Shown: positions 51,601 through 63,201, counted from the stretch's first letter. The stretch: DNA of 64,000 nt from Cutibacterium modestum (GCF_008326345.1 NZ_BJEN01000004.1:1-64000), one strand, 5' to 3'. Made by a program: numbers and translations. Notes: generated by a model not told the origin, from the letters alone.

Positions 51601-53815
51601 TTGAACTGGTCGTCGGCGTCGTCCAGCACGGTGCTGATGAGTTCGGGAATCGTAACAGGCTCTTCGCTGATGGAGCTGCGCAGGATGGTGCGCAGGGTGA
51701 GGGCGTGGGAGCGCGCCGAAATGAATCCTGCGCGGTGGGCAGCGTCCTGGACAGAGTCGGTGAAGACGAGTGCCTTCTTCTCATCCAGGTCGTCGCTGCC
51801 GAACAAGGTGGACAGGTTTACCGACAGCAGTGTGGCGATCGCCGATCCTTGGAAGCGAATGGCGTCCTTAGCTCCGCAGCTAGGGCAGACATCGTTCTTG
51901 GCGTCCTTCTCAGCGTCTTGGCCGGCCTGGGTGAGGACGGGTAGCAGAATGCCGTTGCGGTATTCGGGGCTGTCGGCGTCGGGGATGTGGTGATCGAGGC
52001 ACCTATTGACGGTGTCGAACCAGCACAGTGAGGTCACTGCCTCGCCGGAGTCGACGGCGCGAGCACCCTCCCGAGGGGCCGAGAGTAAGGCTCGGAAACG
52101 CCCGTCGTGTGCCGCGTGGTTCCGCCTGATGCTGTCATCATTTGCGCTGAGGTCGTAGCCAGTGCTGGCGAGCTGGACGCCCCATCCGCTGCGGCCACAG
52201 CGGCGGCAATACACCGCTGGTAGGGCGACGACCCCCGGCTCGGTGCCGTCGTCGGTCGCTCGACCTACCGGGGTTCCGTCGTCACTCCAGCGAAAGTTAG
52301 TGGCAGTCGATACGTCGCGGTCGATGCGGCTGAGCTCGCGAATCCACAGGTGAGTTTCGGTGCTCGGCATGTCACGGTCGGGCAGTGAGCGCAGGTGCCC
52401 GAGGGCGCCCAGCAGCTCCAGCAGAAAAGTGACGCGGGGGTCGTCCAGGCGAGCGGTTCCCGGGAGCAGACGGTCGGCAAGGTCGCGAACGTGGGTCGCC
52501 TCGGCGGTGGCTTTCAGGAAGTCCCGGATGAAGGGGTGACCTTTGGCGAGCAGGACGAGGTCGTCATGGCTCTTGCGACCTGGTGCGCGCTCGTGGTCGA
52601 CGTCCGCCTCATCCTCATACAGCCTGGTCAGCAAGGTGGTGCACGCCTGATCGGGGGAGAGACCGGCGATCGCGTCAAGAACATCGGTGAACATGAGGGT
52701 GTTGACGATGCGTGGTTTGATGCCTCGATCCTTGAGGCGCTGCTCGGCGTCACCGACCCACTCGTCAATCGGCCTGCGGGACTCGGTGACGACGCAGTCG
52801 GCATCGAAGGGCTCACCAAAGACCGTGGTGGCGAAGGAGACCATGTCGCCGGAGCGTTCGAAGTTTGGGGAGGGCGTGGGGTTTCCGCGGGCTGCGTCAG
52901 TCGTGAGCCCTGATGCCTCTTGGTGTTCGGTCGTGCCCAGGGTTGCCGAGGTGCCAACGGGAGTGATGCGCCCAAGCGGACGCCCCCATTCCTCGGCGCT
53001 GTGAGTGTCAGTTTGGCTGCCGCGCTCTGGCCAGTACGACTTGAGGGCTAGGCCGAATCGACGCAGCAGCATCGCGACGTCGGTGCCCTGGGCGCCGTCG
53101 TAGGTGTGGAACTCGTCGAGCACAAGGTATTGCAGCGATTCGGCCGATTGTTGCCAGATGCGCTGGTCCTCGTGACGCAGCAGGAGCTGGTCGAGCATCT
53201 TGTAGTTAGTCAGCAGAGTGTCGGGGGCACTGTCGCGGATGACGGCGCGGTCGGTGATGAGGCCGTCCTTGCTGACGATGGTGCGAGATGGTCCCTGTTC
53301 ACCGGTGTAGATCGCGGCGGTGACCTCGGCCAGTTGCTCATCGGTGGTGATGAGGTGGGCGAGACGCTGAGCCTGGTCGTTGGCCAACGCGTTCATGGGG
53401 TAGAGGATGAGCGCCTTGGTGCCGGTGATACCGTCGCGGCGAGCCCGGATGACATGGTCGAGGATCGGCAGCAGGAAGGCCTCGGTTTTGCCCGAGCCGG
53501 TACCGGTGGTGACCAGGGTGGGACGTGGGCGGCCCAACGCCGAGTTGAGACGGGCGAAAGCTTTGGCCTGGTGGTTGTATGGCCTAAAACCCTCAGGCAT
53601 CCAGGTGAGCTGATCGGCGGAGTACCTCGGTGCCGGGGCAAAGGGCATCCGGGTACGCAGGTAAGGCCCCTTGAAAATGCCCTCGTCAGGGTCACGCAAG
53701 AACTCGTCGAGGGCGCGCTGAGCGTCGGCGTCGGAGAGGGCGAAGGTGGTCGTGAGGTAGTCCAGAAGGGCGGCCTGTAGCTTGGCCGCCTGCTTCGGGG
53801 GACGAGTTCACTCAT
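48657..53815 (-). pseudogene. Giant DEAD/DEAH helicase fused to a DUF1998-type C-terminus (DrmA-DrmB-like)
   Basis: About 1720 codons. From ATG 53815 (overlapping the methylase stop as ATGA) the frame is lost at a five-G run (53797-53801). The frame then used contains KQAAKLQAALLDYL, Walker A TGTGSGKTEAF (near residue 109), the PMNALANDQAQR motif and VLDEFHTYDGAQ. It runs to TGA at 51543-51545 in NFEEF*R, where Trp is expected, and the same frame resumes directly. The second part has motif V/VI (EMGIDIGDLSTVFLSS, QRIGRAGR), a CPSCGYTVDQ zinc site and a Cys-rich C-terminus (CKDEGRLACHRCLLP) typical of DUF1998 proteins. In DISARM, DrmA holds the helicase and DrmB the DUF1998 domain; here they appear joined. 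Confidence 0.78.
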
Positions 53816-56800
53816 GAATTAGTTCCTTGAGTCTCCAGTCGACGCTCAAACTCAGCGTAGGCGACGCGCATGTCATGCTCACGGTCATAGGTCTGGAACG
53901 GCAGGTCGTAGACGTAGGTGTTGCCTGCCTCATTGGTGTGGGTGAGCTCGCGGGTTGTCGCATCGCCCTTCTTGCGCCACACCTTGAGGACGGCGTTCGG
54001 CACCACGCGGCCGTTCGTGTCGTAGGTGTACTTGTCGTGGTCGTAGCCGTATAGGACGGCGAACTGGGTGCGATACACCGTGCACAGCTGGTCGGCGGTG
54101 ACGCCGAGCATGAGAGCCACGATCGCGTCGATCTCGACGAGGGCCTGACGCCGGTCGGAGGCTCGACGCAGCGGGGTCTGTGGGGTCCAGCTAGGGCCGA
54201 CGTCGCCCAGGGAGGTGACGGTGTGATCGGTGCTTGCCCAGGCATCCGAGGTGAAGGAGGTGTCGAAGCACTCCTGCCACAGGCCGGCGTAGGCGTCGGT
54301 GAGGCAGTTGAGGCGGAGGGTGCGAAGGGCGAGGGCATCAAGGAGTGGATGTCGTGTGGGAGGCGCTGGAAGCCTGCTTAAGACGCTTTCGTAGATCCCG
54401 CTCTTCGGGGCTGCACGCACGGCAAAGTCCAGCAGCAGACTTGCACTGAACCCACCAGCTGTGGCGAGTCCCCGGTTAGTGGTTCCGCCGACACAAAACA
54501 CCCCGTGGGGATGCGCAGCACCAGGCGGAATGATGGCGGGTATGAGCGTTCGCCCCCGGTGTTGGCCGCCATGGCTCTCCACGCCAGACGGTAGTGGTCG
54601 CGGGCAGGGTCGCCGTCCCAATGGGTGTAGTCGGCATCGTACCGGGCACGGTCTCCTGCCGGTTTGTACGCGGTGACCGGGATCGCACCGGGTGGCAGGG
54701 TTTCGAGGTCCACCTCGGACCAATCTTGGTTGTGCTTCATCGTGCGATTGGGGGACTTGAAGAAGGGCGTCGCAACGTGAAGATGAGGGCCTTGCAGAAT
54801 GACGTCGTCCCAGGAATCGGGTTGGCCCCAACTCTTGACGAAGTACTCCTTTTGGAAGTCGGTTGTCTCGTTCCATCCCTGCGAGAACCGCAGGTGCAGT
54901 GACGCAAGACGTGGGGCCCTCGACAATTGCCGCAAGGTCTCCGCCACATCCCGGTTGACTGTGTAGAGCATTCGGGTCTGTCGCGGAGTCTGAAGGTCGG
55001 GATCGAGGATGTCGCGCCAGGTGGCGAGGGTTTCGTCCGTGACGGTCTGAATGCGCTTGCCATGCGGCCGATCATCCCAGTGACCCTCAAACTTGAACCC
55101 AGGCGCCTCGCCTGATCCGTCGTGCCGAAGAGATCCGATGACCGTGGCGGGGGTGTAGAGATTGCTGACGTTGAGGAACGATGGCGCGCGATGTGATCCA
55201 TAGATGTGGACCCCGTACGTGACGTGGTGGTCAATCTCGCTGAACAACTGCAGTTCGTTGACGAATTGCCAGTGGCGGCGTAGCCGCGGGTAGGTGAGCT
55301 CGCGAAGGTGCCCGGCTTTCTCGTCAGTGAGATGGGTCTCGGGATGGATGAGTCCGACGGTGCCGCGAGATGACTGGTGTGACCACGTCGTGCACATGAA
55401 GCATCGGTAGAGGTCTGGTCGCAGCCCATCAAGTTCTGGGTACATGGTCGGATCGCTGACAAAGCTGCGTACGGCGACCGTTTCGGAGTCCGAAGCAGTC
55501 GTGAGCTCGCGGATGCCTGGTAAAAGCAGGGTTGTGGTGCGGCGCTCCCGCTTCTCGGCTTCTGAGGGCTTGTCGACAAGTTCCCACCACGGGTCTCCCT
55601 CGGCCAGGAGCGCGTCGATGTCGGAGTCGGGCCGAACCCACGGAGGGTTTCCCACCTGCAGGTCAAACCCGCCGCGCCCAAAGACGGGGGCGAAATCCAA
55701 CTGCCAGTGGAAGAAGCCCTGCTCCTTGGCGACCTTCTCGCACACCCGCAGCCACGGGTGACGTTCCAGCGCATTGTCCACAGAGTCGGCACCACCTGCA
55801 CTGATGGCCCAGTTTTCCTGCTCGGCCAGGGCCTCCCATTGGTCGGCTGGAGCCAATTGCTGCTGGGCAGCGTCGTCGTAACGTCTCGCCGTGTTTTTCA
55901 GGCGGATCTGGGTTTGGCTGCCAATAATCATCTGGCAGGCGTCAATCCACTCCTCCCAGGTAGGTGGGGCGACGGGTTCCCCTGTCAGCGGCCAAAACCA
56001 CAGGGCGCACCAGGCATCCATGACTCGCCGCAGCCGGCGATACGCCCCATTGGAGTCAGCGAGGGACTCTTCGACCTGCTCACGGGTGACCGTCGGCTTC
56101 TTCGTCGTCGCCTCCCGGCCCCACAACGCGATCTCGCGTCGGGTCTGCTGCTCGGCCACCATGAGACGGCGCAGCGCCATCGTCCACAACTCCTCAGCCT
56201 GATAGCCGATATCGACCAGCTTGCGTACCTGAGCCTTCGTCGGCTTGGCCCGCATCTGTTTGCCCCACTTCTTCACCGCGGCAACGCGGTCAGGGGCAAG
56301 CTGCTTGGCCTGTTTAGAATCAGCGGTCGCACCCCACCCGGCCCCGGGCAGCAACCAGTGCGGGATGTGCCCGGCAGCCTGAGTGGGGCCAGAGTCGTCG
56401 GCCTCGATGCGGTGCGTGAGATCCTCAAGCGGCACATCGGTGGGCGGGGTGCGCAGCCACTCCTTCGACGTCACCTCATCTTCTCGATACACGGCGCGGC
56501 GAGCACCAATGAGCGAATTACCCCGACGTAGCCGCAACCCAAACCACGGCGCGTCCAAACCCTTCGCCATGGTGTCGAGCCACAGGGTGATTTCAGCGAA
56601 CTCCACCGCGGTCGCGTTGAGGTCGACGCCGTACACGTTGTGCAACGCCAGGTAGGCCTTGACCCGTTGTAGCTCAGCGGGGTAATCCTCGGGATCAATG
56701 GTGCAGCCTAGCTCGTCCTGCCTGCGCTTCAGGTACTCCGTCGCGAGCTGACGCACTGCCTCAATGGCGAACGCTCCCGACCCCAGAGCAGGCGTCGCAG

Positions 56801-58470
56801 ACGCTCAAGCCCAGGATCTCCTCGGCGGTGGTGGTGTCGTCGATAAGCTCCTCCAGCGCCTGGCCGACGGTGAACTTCGTCAGTACCTCCGGGGTGTAGT
56901 AGCTCGCCGACTGCTGACGTTCTCGGCCTGACAACCGAAAGACGAACTGCCCCTGACAGTAGATACGCGGTTCTCGGCGGCCCTGGTCATCCTCGACCAG
57001 CACGAAGTCCTTGTCGGCAATGCCCGAGGCCCGATCCAGCGGCACCACCCACGACCCTTTCTGCGGGTTGCCGTCGCGAGCCACCTCGTAAAGATCCTCG
57101 GTGGCGAAGAACCCGGTGTAGCTCATGAGGCTCTCGTAGACGGCTCCTAACTGGTTGATGCCTAGCTCGGCGTAGCTGATGTAGCCGCGCTCCCGGCCCC
57201 TTTTGCCGTGCTGTTCTTTGCTTAACAGCAGCCGCTCTAGCACCTGCTGAAGTGCCTGATTGCCTAGACCCACCTTGTCGATGTGGGCGGTTGCCTTCGG
57301 GGTGAACAGATCGGCGCGCAGGCTGTGGAAGGACAGTCCCGTCGTCGCCTCGTCGACGTCCTCTCGGTGGCCCTGGTCGACGAGCCGGAAGAGGGTCCCC
57401 AGACTCTCGTAGAAGTGTGTACCGCGCATGGATTGCTCTGTAACCAACGGTACTTGCACCAGTTCGCGCAGCCGATCAAGGGAATACCCCGCGTCGTACT
57501 CAGGGGCCCCAACCGGCAACACCCCCAGCTCGGGGGAGGCCTCGGCGTAGAGCAGGAAAAGGATGCGGTAGAGGAACCGCAGTGACTGCATCGCGAGAGG
57601 CTGCGCCTGGTCGGCGGGGAGAGGGGCGAGTTCCTGCTGGCGCCGGCGGTTCACCACCTCGTTGGCGATGATTTCGATCGATTCACGCACTCCCTCACGC
57701 AGGTCCTGGCTGACGCCGACGGTGTGTTTGATCGATTCGATGAGGGCGGTCTCCCACCACACCTTGCCTTCGGCGTCAGGGGCCAAAGATCCCGCCTCGA
57801 GGCAGGTGAGAGCGCGGTCGACCTCGCCGCCCTTCTTCAGGTCGGCCCGCTCGGCGACGGTCTGCACGTCGACGGCTAGGTACCGGCCCTCAGGCCACCG
57901 GCTTTTTTCGGCAACGACGAGCCAGCGTCCGGCCATGATGAGGGCGAAACTCGGCCCTTTCTCACGGACGAACAGGGTGCTCACGAGGCGGCTTGCCGAG
58001 CGCACCTCCTCGCTATCCGGGGCGTCGTCTGACGGTCGCCACGGTGTGGTGAGAGTCGGGGCGTCCTTGACCATGAGCTCGTCGTGGGTCTCTACCGGCC
58101 GGGCCGTGACAACCGCTAGCGCCGGCTCGTCGACACCCGCCGTCGAGAAGAAGCGCACCGGCCCGTGGGGATCGGTTTTGAACTCACCAGTCAAGTATCC
58201 CAGCACGTCCAGCAGCTTCTCGTGGGCCTGCGTCGTGGCGCCGGCCCTTGATGCTTCGTCGAGGTCATCTGAGTACAGCGCGGCCAGCGTTGTCGCGAGC
58301 TTGCTGGCCTGCTTGGTGAACTTCGACCGCGGCGTCTCGATGTCCTCGCTATCCCACTGCTTGCGACGATCCAGCACGAGCTTCTGGAAAGACTCTTTAC
58401 GCGCATCCGTGGTGAAGAAATGCTCGCTGATCCAATCTTCGACGACAATGAGGGCGTCACTGGTTGGCAT
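53812..58470 (-). pseudogene. Large N6-adenine DNA methyltransferase (Eco57I/DrmMI-like), two frameshifts
   Basis: About 1550 residues. The ATG at 58470 overlaps the SNF2 gene by 14 bases. The N-terminal 560 residues are a helical specificity-type region that includes SASYYTPEVLTKF. The AdoMet motif I reads CDACSGSGAFAIEA only if one base is dropped from a run of four (56781-56784). The next frame has YGVDLNATAVEFAEITLWL and the catalytic NPPW motif near residue 940, followed by WSHQSSRGTVGL. A run of five C at 54553-54557 (six expected) then forces the last 240 residues (GVFCVGG, LDALALRTLRL) into a third frame. Single-protein methylases of this kind serve DISARM class 1 and BREX-like systems. 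Confidence 0.8.
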
Positions 58471-61334
58471 GGGTGCTCTCCTCACGAGCGGTCGGGAAGT
58501 CCTCCGGCACGACGACGAGCAGGGGCCGCGCCAGTTTCTGGTGTGACTCCATGTCGGCGATGAGCTGCTTCTCCTCCTCGATGGAGGTTCGCCGTATGCG
58601 CAGGGCATGGTTAGGGATGAGGGTCTGGAATCCTCTTGCCATGTGAGGGTTTTGTGGTTCCATGCGGCAATTCGGTCTTGGGCGTCCCTTTGAGCGGCGT
58701 TGAACATGGGCGTGAGCTGGTCGTCTGCGATGCTCATGGCGCGCGCCACCAAGGGTTTGAGATCATCGGGCCGTGCGATGGGTCCTGGATTGGACATGTC
58801 AGCGCCGACGCCGACCCCGGCGAGCATCTCGGCCGACGAGTCATGCATGGTGACATACGGGGACGTGGGCTTTTCCGGATCAAGGAACCTGATGCACATC
58901 CAACTCGCTGCCATCACCAGACCGCGGCGATCTGTGAGTGTGCCAACGGCCAAGATGGTGGGTGAGTCGACCTTGCCGCGTACTACATAGACAGCAATTA
59001 CGCGACAGCTTCGACAGTGCGCGATCAGCAGCCCAGTCCAGCACCGGATGCAGGGGACTCAGGTAGTGGGCCTCAGGCCAGGAACTATCGGAATCGTCGG
59101 TGAGGGCTCGGTCAAGCTGCGCCTGCGCGGCCGTCTCGTCTGTGGCCAGGGAGAAGCGCTCAAGTACGTGGCGGTCCCGCAGATAGCTCTGCGGTAGTAC
59201 CTCCAGGCGCTGCCGCAGGTCCGCAGGCGGAACGAACTCGACGATGCCGTCGCCGTGGTCTCGCCACGAGACGCCGCCACCGCGACCGGTCTCCGTCGGG
59301 GCTGCCGACGGCGTGGTGTAGTAGGCCTCCAACGCTTCACGCAGGAAGTCGACGGGCCGGGGGTACAGCGGGCTCGGCTCGGCGAACTCAGCAGGCAGGG
59401 GCTGGTCATCGACTGCTGCGTTGAGGGAGGCCAGCAGGCAGGCCAGGGAATCATCGGGTGACAACTCGTCGACACTCGTGACAACCTCGTCGAACTTGTG
59501 GCGGCCCGCCAGGACCTGCTTGATGTCTTCCTCTTCGGCGCCGACGCTGTAACGGCCCATGAGACTGCCGGCGTCGCCGAGTGCCTCGTGCGCCTCCTGC
59601 TCGCGCTCAAGCAGACGGGACAGTACCCGAAGATCGCCACGGAAGGATGGGCTCGACGGCTCCAACAGCAGGGTGGTGATTTGCGGGGAGTGACGCTGGC
59701 CGTATCGGTCGATGCGGCCATTGCGCTGCTCAATGCGGATGAGGCTCCAGGGGATGTCGAAGTGGATGAGTTCGTGGCATTGCTGGTGCAGGTTGACGCC
59801 CTCGCTGGCGACGTCACCGGTGACCAGCACGCGGATGGGGGAGTTCGACTGTTTGAAGGACTCGACGACCTGCTGCTGTTCGGTGTCGCTGAGGCCACCG
59901 TGCAGCACCGCGACCTGGTCGGCGGTGAGGGACAGGTCGTCGATGAGACGATCACGCAGCCAGTGCAGGGTGGCGACTCGCTCAGCGAAGACAACGGCTC
60001 GCTCCGGTTGACGTCGATCGATGCCGATATGTCGTAGATAGCGCACTAACTCGTCATACTTAGACGACGAGTCGAAAGCGGCGTCGTTCAATGTATTCAG
60101 TCGATCCAGCGCTTCGATTTCGATCTGCTGATCTTGTCTCGGTGAGTGTGCGGTGATGCGTTGACGGCGTTCGCTGATGGTTTGGCGCAGGGCAGCCGGG
60201 GAGGACAAGAAGGCCTTAGCGATGGTCCACGGAAAGAGAGCGGTGGCTGCGCCGCTGTACGGGGACGATCCCGCGGGATGTAGCCAGACTCGATCCAACT
60301 CGTCAGCGACAGCGTCCTCGGCCGCACTGGCCTTGACAAGGAGGTTCTGTGGGGGGCTTGCGCTCAGCCCAGTCGGCCCCGGCGACGCTGGACACCTCGG
60401 GGTCGTTACGGTGGCGTCGCTTCACCAGACGCTTGAGGTCGTCCTTGTCGAGGTCACCATGCGGATTGACGGCGGTGGGCTCCAGCAGTCTGATGAGCTC
60501 GGCGAAGGATTTCCGATTGCCATTGTGCGGGGTCGCGGACGCCAGAATGAGGGCGTCGGTATTGGGTGCCAGGGTTCGGGCAAGACGGTTGTTTTGGGTG
60601 GTGTCACCGGTGACATTGTGGGACTCGTCAATAACAACGGCGTTCCATTCGTGACGGTGGAGGTCGTGGGCGAAGCGGTCTTGCTTCAGAGTGTCCATCG
60701 AGATGATGACGCGCTTGTACCAACTGAAGGGATTGCGGTTAGCGGGGATCTTCTGCTTGACGCGCTGCAGACCCACGGAGTCGAGACGAACGAATGGGAT
60801 CGCGAACCGGCTCCACATTTCGTTTTGCATCTGCTCCAGCACGTGACGGGGACAGACGATGAGAATGCGCTCGCCACGGCCCCTACGGATGAGTTCGGAG
60901 AGGATCATCCCGATCTCGATCGTCTTGCCCAGGCCGACCGCGTCCGCCAGGAGGATGCGCGGTCGAAGATTGTCCGGATCGAGGGCCTGCTGTACCGCCG
61001 AGTATTGGTACCGCAGGCGCTTAGCCAGGGCGTACTGGCTGGCGGCCAGCGTGGGTTCCTTGAGGGGAATTGGGGTCTTGCGAAGCGTCGCCTCCAACCA
61101 GAGCCGCGCGTCCCGATAGTGCGGGGACGCATCGGCTACCGGGGTCGCGTCATGCGGATCCAGCGGAATGATGGTGTCCAAGTGTTCGTAGAACGTCGCC
61201 GTGGTGCCACGGACGAGGTCTGACAAGCCCTGAACCGTCAGGAGCTGTCCGTCGTCGGTCTGCTCAACGGTGCGGACGAGCCACTCTTCGTCACGCACCT
61301 GTACGACTGAGCCCGGCGCGACGGTGATTGGCAT
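58457..61334 (-). pseudogene. SNF2-family helicase (DrmD-like), three frameshifts
   Basis: About 960 residues if repaired. ATG 61334 has GGAG six bases upstream. Frame 1 carries the SNF2 ATPase N-terminus: LADAVGLGKTIE with Lys 137, motif II DESHN near residue 236, and SATPHNGN. A run of six G at 60351-60356 (five expected) moves it to a frame with the helicase C-lobe (AVVFAERVATLHWL, VLVTGDVASEGVNLH, RIEQRNGRIDRYGQ). A second shift near 58995-59040 and a third near 58610-58665 are needed to read on to the stop at 58457. The protein is the first gene of the operon, as DrmD is in class 1 DISARM. Confidence 0.8.
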
Positions 61335-61411
61335 AGTCAACTCCATCCTTAAATGGTTGCTGCCGTCATGGCACGGGCACGTAATCGACCACACGTTGCG
61401 CTCTCATACGG

Positions 61412-61426
61412 CCGCCATCGTGGCGG
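61412..61426. promoter_or_regulatory. Palindrome upstream of the defence-like operon
   Basis: ccgcca and tggcgg flank a three-base tcg, a perfect six-base inverted repeat 78 bases upstream of the SNF2 start. It could bind a repressor, but short GC palindromes arise by chance in such DNA. I could not place a convincing -10/-35 pair nearby. Confidence 0.25.
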
Positions 61427-61493
61427 TATCCGCATGCGTACGATACATGACGAGCGCTCGCCCCTTCTTCACGGGCCAGCGGTTTTTCAAGGG

Positions 61494-61943
61494 TCAGCGG
61501 TCGATTATGACTTGATCCCGAGGATTTGCAGTCGGAAGTGACTTGAACAAGGCAACCATGAGGCCGATGAGTCCGACTGACAGGCTGATGTGGCCAAGCC
61601 CCGCAATGCCGGAGATTGTGGGGGAGACGTCGGTATGTCCGTTGACCTGCATGATGCCGTGGACGACGAGCATGGTGATCGTCACCATCAGGCCAAGGTT
61701 GAATCCCCAGAAATACGTGGCGAAGGCGCCGCGGTGCTGCGACAGGGTGAACGCGCGCTCCAAAAGGAGCACGATGAGGGTGAGCATGAAGCCCAGCGCC
61801 AGGCTGTGGGTGTGTACCACCTTGAGCTGGGTCCAGCCGGTGAAGTTGTGGGCCTTAGTGAACTCGCGGTAGAGTACTCCGCCGAGCAGCCCAATGACGA
61901 GCCAGGTGGTCGCGCAGGTGGCAAGCTTCTTCAATGGTGTCAT
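61494..61943 (-). CDS. DUF2871-family membrane protein
   Basis: 149-residue protein with four membrane helices. The N-terminal motif LLGGVLYREFTKAHNFTG and VHTHSLALGFML match the DUF2871 family. A glutamate in the first helix end and His in HTH are conserved features of the family, whose function is unknown. It lies at the right edge of the accessory island on the minus strand. Confidence 0.88.
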   Translation of the reverse strand: MTPLKKLATCATTWLVIGLLGGVLYREFTKAHNFTGWTQLKVVHTHSLALGFMLTLIVLLLERAFTLSQHRGAFATYFWGFNLGLMVTITMLVVHGIMQVNGHTDVSPTISGIAGLGHISLSVGLIGLMVALFKSLPTANPRDQVIIDR

Positions 61944-62102
61944 GAGGTCATCACATCATGGGAATGAGCTGTGGACATGGTCCGAACGGTTGATATGTGG
62001 GTGACGCGCGGACGAGTTCAGCCCGCTCTGACGCACCGTGTCACCACGGGTGTGACGTCGACGGTCAATCCATGTATGCTGTCGAAGTCCCCTCGGGGGT
62101 GC

Positions 62103-62176
62103 GCGGATGTAGCTCAATGGTAGAGCCCCAGTCTTCCAAACTGGCTACGCGGGTTCGATTCCCGTCATCCGCTCCA
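62103..62176 (+). tRNA. tRNA-Gly (anticodon TCC)
   Basis: Acceptor arm GCGGATG pairs with CATCCGC; anticodon loop CTTCCAA. The discriminator is T and CCA is encoded at 62174-62176. It follows the right edge of the accessory island. Confidence 0.97.
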
Positions 62177-62335
62177 TGGTGGCATTGCCTGTGACAATTC
62201 CTTTGTTTTGGTCGCAAAAGTCGCACAACAGTGTGAGATTTCTCCCCCATCTCGTAGGGGGCATTGTCATCTCGACACGTACGATTCAATGAACGGATAC
62301 GCTAACGGAGAATTCCTGAGGGGCGCTTCGAAAGG

Positions 62336-62860
62336 GTGTTTGCGGTGAGGTCGTATGAATCCGGCGATGAGCTGGCTGCAGAGATTGCCAAGCGTGGCGA
62401 TCTTTTTATAGGCGAGTTTGCAGACGTCCCCGACGACGGCTGGGACCGACTGGTTGACGGCGTTGATCGTACACCCAGGCAGATGATCGCCTATCAGCTT
62501 GGCTGGATGGAGCTACTGCTTGGCTGGGAACGTGACGAGCGAGCCGGCGAGGAGGTGGTGACTCCCGCTCCGGGGTATAAGTGGAATCAGTTAGGCGATT
62601 TGTGTCAGGCGTTTTATCGGCGTTGGGAGACGCCCCTCGCTGAAGTGTTGACGGATCGATTCAAGATTTCGCTTGACGAGGTAGTCCACCTGGTTAAGGG
62701 TCTCACTGAAGAAGACTTGTTTGAGCCGGGGCAGCGGGCCTGGGCGTCATCGACACCATCGGCGTGGCCAGTGTGGAAGTGGGTGCATATCAACACGGTC
62801 GCACCGTTTACGACGTTTCGCACCAAAATCAGGAAGTGGAAGAAACAGGCTGGGTGTTAG
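62336..62860 (+). CDS. ClbS/DfsB-like four-helix protein
   Basis: 174-residue soluble helical protein of the ClbS/DfsB (DUF1706) type, based on LGWMELLLGWERDE, the repeated Trp residues and the C-terminal KWVHINTVAPFTTFRTKIRKWKK. ClbS hydrolyses the cyclopropane of colibactin; most relatives are uncharacterised. A GTG at 62336 or at 62345 may be the start, with AAAGGG just upstream of the former. It is a single gene between tRNA-Gly and tig. Confidence 0.8.
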   Translation: MFAVRSYESGDELAAEIAKRGDLFIGEFADVPDDGWDRLVDGVDRTPRQMIAYQLGWMELLLGWERDERAGEEVVTPAPGYKWNQLGDLCQAFYRRWETPLAEVLTDRFKISLDEVVHLVKGLTEEDLFEPGQRAWASSTPSAWPVWKWVHINTVAPFTTFRTKIRKWKKQAGC

Positions 62861-62911
62861 GACATGGGTCTCGCCTTCATGCGCTTCCAAAGGTGAATCA
62901 CCTCATTACCG

Positions 62912-62967
62912 TCTGAAGTCCAGTCACTTTGACCGAGTACTCACCGTCACATTGACTGGACTTCAGA
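62912..62967 (+). repeat. 15-base perfect inverted repeat with 26-base loop
   Basis: tctgaagtccagtca (62912-62926) is the exact reverse complement of 62953-62967. The loop is long for a terminator. It lies 235 bases upstream of tig and 50 bases past the ClbS-like gene, and the right arm is followed by a short T run (62971-62974). It could be a terminator or an RNA structure in the tig leader. Confidence 0.6.
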
Positions 62968-63201
62968 AGATTTTGGCCTTGGACCCGCTTCGACCCCGCC
63001 TCAATTCTTGGGCCCATAGGGGTAGCCCGCTGAAAAGTTCACAGCAACACCGAAACCATTGGCCGAGATCGTGGGCTTGGGCGGGTATCGGTGCCCTGCG
63101 GAAATCTTCAGCTGGCTCGGCGGCTACCACGTCGCTAGAATCAGATGGAATGTGTGTTCCCTCAATGGGGACGACAGAATCGGAACCACAGGAGAGACTT
63201 C

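Noticed and set aside
53812..61334. A BREX system rather than DISARM
   Set aside because: A large PglX-like methylase is present but PglZ, BrxC and Lon-type genes are not, whereas SNF2 and DUF1998-type helicases fit DISARM.
62103..62176. tRNA-Gly as an attachment site for the island
   Set aside because: No duplicate of its 3' end was found at the left side, and the DUF2871 gene intervenes.
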